A stretch of DNA of 64,000 nucleotides, taken from NCBI RefSeq assembly GCF_947623445.1, contig NC_135245.1, forward strand, positions 379,501 to 443,500. Reading direction: 5' to 3'. The translations under genes were made by a program, and so were the position numbers. The notes beneath the pieces are model-generated. The model was not told the origin of the DNA. It made no database searches and saw nothing but the letters and a program-made list of their open reading frames with translations. The DNA comes from Clavelina lepadiformis. Its lineage: Eukaryota; Chordata; Ascidiacea; Aplousobranchia; Clavelinidae. Shown piece by piece: positions 32,408 to 43,661 of the stretch (its first letter is position 1; each line of letters starts with the position of its first letter).

Positions 32408-35400
32408 AATCTTGGCGAATTTTGACCTCTCAATTCTGACGTAGGCCTATGTGTTGTATCAAATTGTTGTACCAGTTCAATCGAGGTCTTTCCTTTGTTT
32501 TTGATCACGAGGTCTTCACATGATCGTTTCTGATGCAGATGTTTTCCAAACGTAGGCTTATGACGTAGCATAAAGCCACGTGGTTATGGTTTGGTTGTCA
32601 CACTACTAGTCCTGCTATTTGTTCGTCAACCTTATCTTTATATATCAAACATTTGCAATTAAAGCAACAACAACACGAATCATGTTCATATATCGCTTAA
32701 TCTTGCTTCGGACAAAAGCGTGGACAAGCTTCTTTCCACTACAAGCTTATACGAATGCTGTAGATAAAGAGCTAAACTCATAAAACAACATTTTTTGATA
32801 TTTTCACCAAAGCACGTTATCTTGAAGATTAATGTTTTGTTTTAATGACGTGGTCTTCTTTGTCTCGCAACGGACACCTAGTTACAAGAACACCGCTGGC
32901 CTGTCTATAATGTACACAACTTTATTAAACTTATTCGGCAACAAAACATAAATAAAATCGCTTCTATCGCTTGGCGTAATACCCACACGCATCATCGCTT
33001 AGGTCAGGGTGACTGGTATCAAAGTCATACAAGAAAGAATCATGGAAAAGTCACAATTAATATACGAGCCGAATGGTAACAACGTCATAGAAGAAGACAA
33101 CAGCAAGGACTAATTGTTGGCAAGGTCGAGTAATTTGAAGTAAAAAGATTCTACCAAAGCAGAGATGCTGACGTTCCAAGTATAACTTCACTCATTCTCA
33201 ATGCGAGTTCGCGCAGTACTTCTACGGAATAATCTTGAAAATGTGATTATTTGCTACTTGAGCACGGCAAGTCCTGCCACTACTTGAAAGAAAGGAAACG
33301 TTAAACGTATTTAACAAAGCAATGCAGCTTGTGCAGCTCGCAGGTGGGATATGACGCACCAGTCGTAATCTCTATCCCAGCCCCAGGTAATTACTGCGCC
33401 TGCGCAGTAGGGAACTTCTTTTTTCATTATGACGTCGAGCTTAGCGCCTATCTTTTCTTATCGGCGTCAATTATTTCATAGAAATCAGATTGCTCGCACT
33501 GTTTATGTCATAGTTATATTTTATTTTTCTTTCACCCTAAGCATCTTGGCATTGAATAACGTAACTAATGCAAATAATCACGTGGTTTACTGGAGTAGAA
33601 ACAGTTGCCAACTGCGGATGAAGATAATTATCACGTCATGCCGGCATACTATACGTTATCTGATGTCTATATGGGACGATTTATGGTCAATAAAGTTTAA
33701 GGGTTTCGTAAAAGTACAATTTTATGTTTATTGGTGAATTCCCTGTTTTCAGGTCAAGGTAATCTTATTCAAAGGTGACTAAACATACTGCGTTACTTAA
33801 AGTTAGAAGATTATAACATTGACAGTTTTCTGCGTAAAACAACATACAAAAACAGTATCAAGTTATTATCCTTGCAACGGCAAAACGTAAAAAATTAAAA
33901 CTGAAATCCAAAACAAAACAAAACCGATAAAGAAATGTCTATAACAACTGTCCATTTATTTGTGCTCATGATAATAAATATATGAAGAGACGAGTGAAAA
34001 ATATACGAAAAAGTCTCTAATACATATATAGCTACCCAGCACATGGCCTACTGACATGTCATTCAGAGATGGAACAAATTAGCAGAGAAACGTATTTTTT
34101 AAAGCAGCTTTACTCGATTTAAAGCAGTAAAGCACAAAATGTTCGGATATTTGTCAATTAAATGTCACATTGGGCTCAGTGGGCAAGCATAAATGTTTTG
34201 CTCAACTTTCAAATAATTTGTTCAGATCTGTAACGATAGATCTGACCTTTTAGTATAAACAATTTAAGTTGTTCAACATGGAATAAGATTTTCACAGTTT
34301 TATCGATGTTTAATTGTTAATTAGATGATGAAAGAAGGTTTTCTCGAAACGCGTTCAAAGCAAAATCACTGAAAAACAACAAAAAACATCCCTCTCCGTG
34401 ATTTGTTATTTCTTCGAATAACTCACAATTCCCAACACCTAGTTCCTAAAAAGAACTTGATTTTAAAAAAAATAAATCAGACGCTTTTAACGCTAAATAT
34501 CAGTTTTCGTAAACAACTTTATCATTTCTCTGTCGAGTCATTCCCGAGATGGTGCCGGAAAAATGCATTAATATTCATTAAATATTCATCATCTTGTCGC
34601 AAAGTACGTGTTTGTCGAGCATTTATCTGCGGTTGCCAAGCAACAATGATAGATCACAATCTACCTTTTGTTTGCTTTTTGCGCTCATAAATTAGAGCGA
34701 ATTTTCATCGGCCAGCGCTGGTGATGTTATTGTGACGTAGGTTCCCACGAACAATCAAGAATGTAGTTTGTTATTTTGGTCGACGAGTCGCGAGTGACCG
34801 ATGATGAGAGGTTGCGATTGTTCCATATTTCTTTATCGTTCGAAAGCGCGCGGTGAGATGGGCAGCGCGATTAAGCTTCGTTCGGGGCCACTTGAAAGCG
34901 AGTTGCCATTTTGCTGAAAGCGAGTCGAGAGCTGGCAATTGTTCCAAGTCCTTACTCGCCACTTCCACTTTGAACAAATCGGTTTTCGCTACTTTAGTTA
35001 GTTCCTCGCCTGGCAACTGACCACAAGCGTCGTTCGAATGATTTTAAGCAAACTTTGCCAAAAATTAGGAGCTTGTGGCATTGGCAGAGGGCTTCAACCA
35101 GGATTTACAACTTCAAAGAGAAATGAAAGTTCGGTTTCAGTCGCAAGACACAGGACATTAGAACGTGGACGTATTTAGCGCCGGTTGCTTGAGTTGAAAA
35201 CGAAAGCGCGTTTATTGAATTTTTTACAGGGATTAAAATTTTCTAACATCGGGCAAAAACATGCGTCATACCTAATAATGGGTGTTTCCACATGAGCGCA
35301 CAGGGGTTAGGCTTGCCGACTTAATCGATAAATTATGGCATCGTCTGCGGGGTTGGGTTAGTTAGTTATAGGTTGTGGTGGAAACGAAATTGAATTAGTT

Positions 35401-35981
35401 GGGCAAGATAGGAAGTTACAATATGGAAAAAGCGGTCAAGCAGCGTGGGTTGGCTGCTGTTAGCAGAGTGTTCGTCAAAACTTACAAAAGAGTCGAAGCA
35501 ACTTGTTAACTAGATCGTTCTGAATTAGGTCGAGCTGTACCTTTGTGTACAAGGTTGGTGTGTACTACGCTTTATAAAGGTTACCCCTAATTTGTACGCT
35601 ACGTACGCTATATGCGCTATGTGTACTTTGTGCATTATTCTTTAAGTGCGCAAATAGCGTTATGTGGTCATAGAACTCATTAAGTTCATGTCATAGACTA
35701 TTGATCTCGTAGCTTCGCCAGATAGTTCAGATAACGCAACGAGCAAGATATCAAGGGACCGCTTTAGAAATGCGGAACTTTGAACTCGAGAAGAACTCTG
35801 AATGAACTCAGCGCTATTGCTGCGATGGGGTCAGGTTTGAAGTTATATCTCGCGCTTTATCTTCATCACATTATTTTCTCGTCGCAGGTCTATGGCAGCA
35901 GCTTCCAGATATTCAAGAAGTGTTGTAAGAATTTCTGTTTAATGTGTTTTCGATGACGTCAGGTGAGAAAACGTCATAAAG
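32408..35981. other. intergenic spacer
   Basis: About 3.6 kb without a supported gene. Short open frames on both strands (for example around 33429-33737 and 34771-35016) show no domain or splice support. A TGACGTCA palindrome lies at 35954, just before the start of the next gene. Nothing else was recognised. Confidence 0.55.
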
Positions 35982-37304
35982 ATGAAGGAAAAAGTTGATA
36001 TTAAAAACTCACTGTCCAATCAGCTCACACCAAAACTTGGTGCGAAATCACTCAAGCGTAGAAGACCCCGTTTGACCGGAAAAGACTCAGAAGTTGAAAG
36101 GTCAGCTCAGGAACTTCTCAATGCTTTAAGGGGTGAACTGCCCTCCGAACTTAAAGGGTTCGAGCCCCTGCCCGCGATTCAACCACAATGTGGCGCTGAT
36201 GAGAATGTGGACAACTTCAACAAAAAGAAGAAAGAAAAGTACTCCAACAATAATGACGTCACAATGATAGACGTATCTCTTACTGGATATACTGATGTGG
36301 AGAAGAAGAATCCGCTGTTTGCATCTGGACGTCGGCGGAACACTCTGATAAGCGCAAACACGATGGGAGAGGATGAGATAGAAGATGAGGAGGAGAAAGG
36401 GAATCGCGGGAGCAGGAGGAAGATCAATGGAAGAGAGTTTTCTTCATTTGGAGATTTTTCTGAAGAATTTGAGAATAAGAAGAAGAACTTCACGAGACGA
36501 AGCAAGCGCCGAGAACCACAGATCGACGCCACATCGTCATCATGTACTCTGGAAGAGAGCAAGGACGTTCTAGAAGACGAAGAAGTCTCGCTAACTCCTC
36601 CAAGGAAGCGACTCGATCCTTCGAATTCAACGATGGACACCCCGATTAGGAACCTCTCGCTTCGAGATACTTCTTCCGACTTCCCTAGCTCTAATCCTAG
36701 AAGAAAAGAACGCCGGAACAGGAGAACATCAATTCTAGATGAGGAGTCCCAGATGACGGGAACTTCCTCGGATTGTCTAAAGATACCTCATCACAATAAC
36801 TCCCTTGATGACCCACACAATCTGCGCCGTAGACGACCGCGCAGATCGCGTCGCCCTACCCTAGGAGCGACGTCAGAAAGTGCGATTGATTGTGGAGTTT
36901 CTGACGTCACAAGCGTTTTTTCTGACGACTTAAATGAAACCTACGACCCTACGTTTGGTGACGTCACTGCAAGAAGGAAGGATTCAAAATGTAGTATTTC
37001 TGGGAACTTGGTTGATTCAAATGACTTCATGGAAGACTTAGACAATACTGCTGGTATATTTACGTCACCGAAACGTCATAAAAAACGATCTCAGCGTCGT
37101 CTGACTGAGCACGAAAACGAAGACGCTGACGACCTTTTCAGCTCAGCCAATCAACGTTCATTATCGAGAATGTCTAAATATGGCTCGAATGACGTCAACA
37201 AACATGATTCCAGTTTTTCGAATGACGTCATGACTAATTACGCTCGACGTCGATGCAGCAAATATCTTCCCCCACTTTCCGAAAACTCGACAAAATTTTC
37301 TTGA
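35982..37304 (+). CDS. uncharacterised 440-residue basic, serine-rich protein
   Basis: A single long open frame starts at ATG 35982; an in-frame TGA lies 15 bases upstream, which supports this start unless a 5' exon is spliced in. No known domain is recognised. The protein alternates clusters of basic residues with Ser/Thr and acidic stretches: KRRRPRLT, RRRNTLIS, RRNRRTSILDEES, RRSRRPTLGATSES and KRSQRRLTEHENE. These fit basophilic-kinase sites (R-R-x-S/T). TPPRKR and TSPKR resemble proline-directed kinase sites next to nuclear-localisation signals. A nuclear, phosphoregulated, mostly disordered protein is inferred; function is unknown. Five TGACGTCA palindromes lie inside the coding sequence. 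An AATAAA signal follows at 37417. Confidence 0.75.
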   Translation: MKEKVDIKNSLSNQLTPKLGAKSLKRRRPRLTGKDSEVERSAQELLNALRGELPSELKGFEPLPAIQPQCGADENVDNFNKKKKEKYSNNNDVTMIDVSLTGYTDVEKKNPLFASGRRRNTLISANTMGEDEIEDEEEKGNRGSRRKINGREFSSFGDFSEEFENKKKNFTRRSKRREPQIDATSSSCTLEESKDVLEDEEVSLTPPRKRLDPSNSTMDTPIRNLSLRDTSSDFPSSNPRRKERRNRRTSILDEESQMTGTSSDCLKIPHHNNSLDDPHNLRRRRPRRSRRPTLGATSESAIDCGVSDVTSVFSDDLNETYDPTFGDVTARRKDSKCSISGNLVDSNDFMEDLDNTAGIFTSPKRHKKRSQRRLTEHENEDADDLFSSANQRSLSRMSKYGSNDVNKHDSSFSNDVMTNYARRRCSKYLPPLSENSTKFS

Positions 37305-37416
37305 AATTATTTTCCTGTTATTGAGTTATCGAAGACTTTGTTCGAACGTGGCGTGTTTTTAACGCCACTCTTGTGACGCCACAAAGTGTTTTCTAAAAAT
37401 CATTAACCTCAGAGAA

Positions 37417-37422
37417 AATAAA
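37417..37422 (+). terminator. polyadenylation signal of the 440-residue gene
   Basis: AATAAA occurs about 110 bases after the stop codon, with a second AATAAA close behind near 37460. The convergent gene ends at 37790, so transcription must stop in this short gap. Confidence 0.5.
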
Positions 37423-37789
37423 AGTATTTTTAAAGTTTATGACGTAAAACTGTTTTGGAAATAAAAGTGTCGTTTATATTTTGCCATTGACTCTGGGAAG
37501 CGGAAATTACGATGCTAACCACTATAGCGCAATAAAGAGCATGCTGACGTACAATTAGTGAACAAGGGCTTTGTTAAAACATGCAAGATAATACAATTGT
37601 GCTACATGTTGGTAGCATGGCCAGCAAACCCACAATACGGTGTAAGTGTATTAGCCTTGACCTCCCTTCGAGTGCTCCCAGGGTCGGACACCTTTCATTC
37701 ATGACATTCACCGCTGGGTGACAGTAGGAAGCCTTTGTACACAGAAACAAAATATTCTTCGAAACTTTTCTTTTTTTAATAAATTTTTT

Positions 37790-40700
37790 TTATTTGGAAA
37801 ACTTCATTATTTCAATTACGTCACATACGTACCTCCTGTCGTCGGAAGAGGTTTCACTTCCTGATGACGTAGGGCTTGAACTTTTCTGTTTATGAGGGAT
37901 TACAATCTTACCACGAGATGGCGTGTTGGAATGTTTTTTTTGTCTGCTTGCGGTGAGGGCTGGACGTTGACTAACCACTGGGAGGGCCACCTGGTGTTGA
38001 AGACAATTTATGACGATCCATCGAAGTAAAACCGCGATTTTTGGCGTTACATTTTACTCCATTGCATCTCACCTTCTTACTGATGACGCAGGTGATATCC
38101 TGCAGTGGCAGAAAGAGCCCGTGTTTCTGTTTGGTGAAGAAATATCTTTTGCCGTTCAAGTATCCATCATGGAGGCCATCTGGCATATAAAAGTGAGCAG
38201 TCACAATGGGCATTCTTGCATCATAACGCTCTAAAATGTGCACTGTACGTACCGGCCGTATCGAGCTCTAGACCGACGTAGACCACATTGGCCGTCCTTA
38301 CCGCATCGAGGTGGCCCAGGTACCTGACCAGCCCTACCTTGTTACCCTTGAACAGAACTTGATCGTTCATGTGCACTCGTAGCTTGGAACTAGGAAACAG
38401 AATATGTTAGAAGTCAGTTTTCTACTTTTGACCTGGTAAGAATTGAACAAACGTCAAAAGGAAATATACAGTCGCGTGTGAATTTGTGCTAAGCTTGACA
38501 TTTGGCATAAACTGACAGAGTAAAAAATGTTTTTCTGGCGCAGATAAAAAAATTTTTTTTATCCAAAGTTTCGACAATCTCTGCTGGTTCGCTTCATCAT
38601 GGCAAGTTCAGAATAAACAATAATTTTAATTTAAAGCAATAAAATAATAATAGAGGACAATTAAGGGATAGTTGGGATGATTGAGAGCAAAGTTTTCGAA
38701 GTAACTCCTCATGCACAGAAGTGGTCTTAGAACCAAGACAGTGGAAAACATATTTATTAATAAGAACCCGAAATCTTGTATCTGCTCATACTTCTGCAGG
38801 TAGATCAGCTTCCTCAGGTCCCGTAACACTGGGTTCCTACCAGAGCTATCAGTGACGTAAGGACTCGATGCAAAACCTAGCAGACCACTGCTCTTGAAGA
38901 AAGAGGTGCACATCTGGCACTTGCATCCGAGGATGGGACCAGGGAATATGGAAGATGAGGCGGAACTTTAAAAGAAAATGTTTTCATCCTGAGAAAGATT
39001 CTGTAGCGATGACGTGATGCATGTGGTATTGTGCTGTCATAATTACCTCTTTGATCTTGGCGAACTCAGAGACACGATTCCTTTATCTCTCTGATTGCTC
39101 ACACCACTCGTGCCATATTTCGTCATAGTTACGTCATCGCTGACGTCATCTAAACTCTCATCATCATATTGAACGTCGACGCTGTAATCATCTTCAACTC
39201 TCCTTCGCTCATTCTCGTATTTCCTCAACTGCACAATGACGCATTTATCACGTAATAATTTGTCACAAGAAGCGAGCGGTGAGAAAAAATGAGACCAATT
39301 CGAAATTATTATTTCCCAAAAATGTCTCTACTTTTCATTATGACGTCATAATTACCTGTATGTTTTGTATTGCTTGCTGCAGTGAGACGATTTCTTTCTT
39401 TGCCTGGCTCAGCTCTGATTCAAGTACCACATTTTTATCACTTCTCTTCCGCGATAAAACCTTAAGATCGCGATTTCGCGTCTCCAGTTGTTTGTGACGA
39501 TGCTCGAGATTCCGATGATCGAAGTATCCGAGATCGGAAGAATACCTGGAGCAAAATCAGATGATCATCATCCGCTGAGTTTGAAAGAGAAGAATCATTT
39601 AAACCCACTTCCTGTCCGATGTGCCTGTTCCGACCGAACTTTGCACCGGGTTCTGTGTCGATGACGTCGTCAACTTTGGGCACAAACAGCGGACGTTTAA
39701 TTTCTTTCCGCATTCGAAGCGGATTCCTTTGATATCGATGCTGTTAGGGCTTTCCTGATAGTTCAAGAAACAGAGTGAGGTTTAAAATCGATGATTTTTT
39801 GCGGAAATACGGATTTACTTTGTGGTTTGTTTCACCAACCATGACTTCACATTCCTCCAACGACTTGATTTGCGTGCAGGGAAGCAGAATTTCCTGGAAA
39901 ACAGGAAGTAGCCAAACGTGATTGCATTATTCGTTTCAAACTCATCCATTTAGCTTTTTACATCTTATTATTGTTATTCAATTTGTTAATTAGCGAATTA
40001 CGTCAGTTTGCGAGCCGACGTCAGTCAGGCAAATCGTTTGGCAATCCATTTCCTGTACAGTTTGCATCGAAAAATGCGTCATTTCCGGTGGGGGAGGAGA
40101 TGGACTTCTGGGAAGAGCCTGGTTCTCCAGAAGTTGTTGTATTTCTCGCTTCTGTTCTTCGACCAAATTTTCAAGTCTATGAAATATTAATGGACAGTAT
40201 GTGACGTCACAGTGGGCTGGTCATGGCTCGATCGAAAGGAATTGTCAAACACCAGCTCGGAGATGAAAATTAGATCTTAAGCGCTTAATTAGATTGGAAT
40301 TAACTCGTAAACAGGCAGCTTTGAAATACCAGCGCCCGAGGCAAGGAAAAGATGAAAGAAACATGTAATTATGACGAAACCATGTTCGTGCTACGTCACA
40401 ATCACAGAAAATTTACTCGAACCTGCGTTTTTCTTTCAACAAATCTGCAACTTCCGCACATAGGGGAACCACCCCACGTCGTGACGCTCTGATGACGAAA
40501 GCAACTGCTTGTGACGCAGTCGATTTATCAGCATTGACATCGGAAAGTGGAAAGTCTGCATCTGAGAGAAGGTCATGATTATGATTAGCCAAAGCGCGAC
40601 AGAAAGATGAACAAGTTCAACACATCAAAGGATTTGAACTTGATCACAGCTCTGCTTATTTGATGTTTTCCAACAAATGTATCAAAAAAACATGAGATAC

Positions 40701-41967
40701 GTCACAAAGAAATATGATTACGCTAAGCACGTGACACCACTCGCTCAAACGAGATGAGAAAATGTCCATCTGCTTGGGTTCCCACGCTCGTATGAATGAC
40801 GTAATAATGGGGTAACCAGTTAATGTTATACCAAGTAGAACAAACAATGGCAAAATTTTTTCGCAAATTACAATAATCGCGTCGTGGTTATTATTTCCAA
40901 TCAAGGAATTGGGAAGAGCATTGCTACCTAATTTTCACTTGTTTGTTACATCACAAACACTTGTAAATTAAACAAATAAAGACGTAATAAAGGCAACATA
41001 TGACGTATCTAGACTCGCAATACGATGTGATTGTGAAATTAGTTGAAGACGACCAATTAACTTTTTTGACACACTCAACTGCACAAGGACGATCACTGTT
41101 CACGCATGACTGCTCTTACTATTAAGTTGACCCCAATCGACCTCTAGAGCCTCGTCAATGACCTCCTGGAATGGTTCCAAGACGGACAACGACGAAGCGA
41201 TCCCACATCCGTCTTTCCTCTTGTTCTGCTTTGAACCTGAAGAGCTCAAAGATCTCCGCGCGAACATCTCCCCTCTACCCTCGTCCAACGCATTATGACG
41301 CCACAATTGTATTATGACGCGATGAAATATTGATGACCGTCACGTGAAATCATTCATTATGCATGAACCTTAACACCTGACGTCATAATCACCTTTTAAC
41401 GATCTTCTCATTTTGCGAGTAGCCCGTGACGTCAGTAGTGATGACTTGTTTTCATCTCCACTTCTGAAACGAACAGAAATCTTCTTTCTCGCTAAGTCAT
41501 TATGACGTAGACCGTCGTCACTGTTATTGATTTCATCTTGAAGGAGATTTCCCTCGCGTTCGAGGCTTGGCAACGTCACCATTGATGACGTCTGTGAGCT
41601 AATAAACTACGGTTTCTGAGAGGCTGAGTTAAAAGTGATTGTTTATGACGTCATAATTACCTCACATATGACTCGTTTTTGCAGCTTGAGCTTGGTGACG
41701 TATCAGTGACATCGCCATGACAACTGTCGATAGATAAAATACTGTGAAAACTCATCAGAGCAAAGTTGAAATAATCGAACTGGAATGAAGCTGATTCTGG
41801 TCGCGACCAGTTGCGCGCGATCTTCGTCTAAAATGAGACGAGGCAGAAATCAGGGCGAGTTTAGTCTATAATCAGATGAAAGCCAACTCAGCTTCAATTA
41901 TCGACGACAAACCGACACTTACTCGAGGCGTTGTCGCTGTGTTGTCATGACAATTAGAGGTTACCAT
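37790..41967 (-). CDS. coiled-coil protein with C-terminal CAP-Gly domain
   Basis: Fourteen exons: 41967-41923, 41779-41666, 41591-41393, 41236-41120, 40561-40423, 40176-40002, 39893-39819, 39754-39609, 39545-39356, 39228-39047, 38965-38792, 38389-38253, 38179-38073, 37990-37790 (666 residues). The start sits in ACCATGG, a strong Kozak context. The N-terminal half is Ser/Asp-rich. A coiled coil (HRHKQLETRNRDLK..ELSQAKKEIVSLQQ) and a cysteine cluster CKCQMC precede a CAP-Gly domain built from GNKVGLVRYLG, VVYVGLELD, HDGYLNGKRYF and KHGLFLP. CAP-Gly domains bind the EEY/F tails of tubulin and EB proteins, so a microtubule or centrosome role is inferred. The usual GKNDG reads GLHDG here. I cannot name an orthologue; the last exon has a possible further donor (gtacgt near 37832). 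Confidence 0.78.
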
Positions 41968-42360
41968 GGTTTCTGCGACTAATTTCGTATTTTGCTTTAT
42001 CTTTGAAATGCCGCCAAGCTGCTGCCGAGAAAAAGCTCTGTTGTGGGTTGCCTTGTAAATTTCCTTCGTTCATTTGATGGATAACTTTGTTGGTTTCATT
42101 GTTTCTTGAATGGATGGATTCAGGTTTTTCATTCAATGATATCATCATAATCTTATCGTCATGATTTTGTCTTTGTCGATTTAATTTTGCTGACTGGGCA
42201 GTTATAGCGACTCGCTCCTTTCGTTCAATCGCTACAAAGAGAGACGACGCGGGATGTTCATCCATTCAACCGTAACATCAGCAAATATTTAACTTACAAA
42301 GACGCCGACGTCGCGCTTGCATTGTTTCGTCATAATTACTGTAGAGTAGCTTGAAGTAGG
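41968..42360. promoter_or_regulatory. candidate bidirectional promoter
   Basis: The start codons of the CAP-Gly gene (-) and the NHL gene (+) are only 393 bases apart and face away from each other. The gap contains GACGCCGACGTCGCG near 42301. An open frame of 103 codons runs through it on the minus strand, but it ends in a stop beside the CAP-Gly start and does not join that gene's frame. No TATA box was assigned. Confidence 0.5.
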
Positions 42361-43661
42361 ATGGTTTGGAAATTGAATTTCTTCTACAACAAGCCAGGCA
42401 GTGGTGAGGGAGAGTTCGAATACGCGCGAGGGCTCAGCGTGTCCCCCCACACTGGAAACGTCATAATAGGAGACATAAACAACAAAAGAATCCAGGTTGT
42501 TTTTGAATGACACTGAAGAAGGTTCAAGGTCAAAATTAGCAAGATATCGATATTTTGGGGGGAATGCAGCAGGAACCATTTCCGATTTGCTGACGTCATA
42601 ACATGGCTTGGTTTGTTATATTTTTAGATTTTGGACGACCAGTATAATTACGTCACAGGATGGAAAATTAAAGTGAATGAGTCTCTCCTCTGCCCTCATG
42701 CACTCCACCGCGTCAACAACGAGATTTTAGCAGCAACCATTGAAGGCTACACAACCCTGTGGCACTGCCCCGACGTAAAAGGTAATGACGTGAATCACCC
42801 ATTATTGCTTCACTTATAAATACTTTTTCACTTTCTTGTAACCAGTTATAAGTCGCCACGTGCAAGAATTAACCTAGTCTTGTGCTCTCCTGCTCTACCT
42901 TGCGGTCATTTCACTTCCATTTTAATGTTATTGGACAATGCTTGTATTGTGACGTGACATATCACTGTAGACCTCAGCGATTATAAACCCGAGCTTCGTC
43001 TTGCATTCGGCAACGATTACTTTGTCTTCCCGCGCGCAATCTCAACTACGAGGAAGGGCCATCTCGTGGTATCGGATGTGGGGAAACACCGAATATCTTT
43101 GCACGACCTGAATGGAACTTTGATTAGAGATCTCGGTATGGTCTGCTCTGTAACGCAAATTTGTGTGAAGCCTCAACCTGCAAAAACTTTCATAACTTCT
43201 AGGAAAGCTTGGAACTGATGACGCAACAGAGTTCAATTGGCCTTATTACGTAAATTGTGACGCAACAGGCCGAATTATGGTGTCGGATTCGCATAACAGA
43301 TGCGTCAAGTTGTTCGATGAGGATCTGAGATTTCTCGGAAGTTTCGGGAAAGACGTCTTCACCTGCTGCACCGGGGTCAACTACCTCGACCAACACGGGG
43401 GGTGAGTCTGCCCCTGGGTGCGAGTGCTTGGTGGTAGCTTCTGTGACGTAATAATAAACGTGCCATACATTTGGCAGGAGGTACTTTGTTGGCGATTATG
43501 ACTCACAAAGCTTCATCGAGTTGAGCAAGGAAGGCAAAGTGGTCGACTACATCGCGCGTGACTTGAAATATCCTTTGTCACAGGTTGAATTCGACCAACA
43601 AGGAAGGATTGTGACGACATGCTTCCCGGGATTCTACGTCTACTCGGAAGAACAGTTGTGA
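42361..43661 (+). CDS. NHL-repeat beta-propeller protein
   Basis: Five exons (42361-42495, 42628-42781, 42971-43135, 43203-43401, 43478-43661) encode 278 residues. NHL-type repeats are clear: GSGEGEFEYARGLSVS then GNVIIGDINNKRIQ; LAFGNDYFVFPRAIST then GHLVVSDVGKHRISLHD; LGTDDATEFNWPYYVN then GRIMVSDSHNRCVKLFDED. The length is about one six-bladed propeller. In TRIM2/3/32/71-type proteins such a propeller follows RING, B-box and filamin domains and binds RNA or protein. None of those domains is visible upstream, and the neighbouring opposite-strand gene leaves little room. Either this is a stand-alone propeller or a 5' exon has been missed: an AG directly before the ATG could be an acceptor. 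Confidence 0.8.

Noticed and set aside
33429-33737. 102-codon plus-strand open frame
   Set aside because: No domain, no Kozak or splice support, and aromatic-rich translation of AT-rich DNA; judged chance.
34771-35016. 81-codon minus-strand open frame with protein-like composition
   Set aside because: No recognisable motif, no flanking exons that continue it in phase, and no support for a start. Left unannotated.
39462-39713. Open frame MRKEIKRPLFVPKVDD in the CAP-Gly region
   Set aside because: It is the wrong frame of real exons. The alternative frame joins upstream and downstream exons by phase and gives the continuous coiled-coil protein.
41954-42265. 103-codon open frame beginning MDEHPASS, at first taken as the first exon of the CAP-Gly gene
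   Set aside because: It can join the downstream exons only through a 28-bp intron. A different frame starting at ATG 41967 in a perfect ACCATGG context joins all later exons in phase, so the longer frame is treated as chance or 5' UTR.
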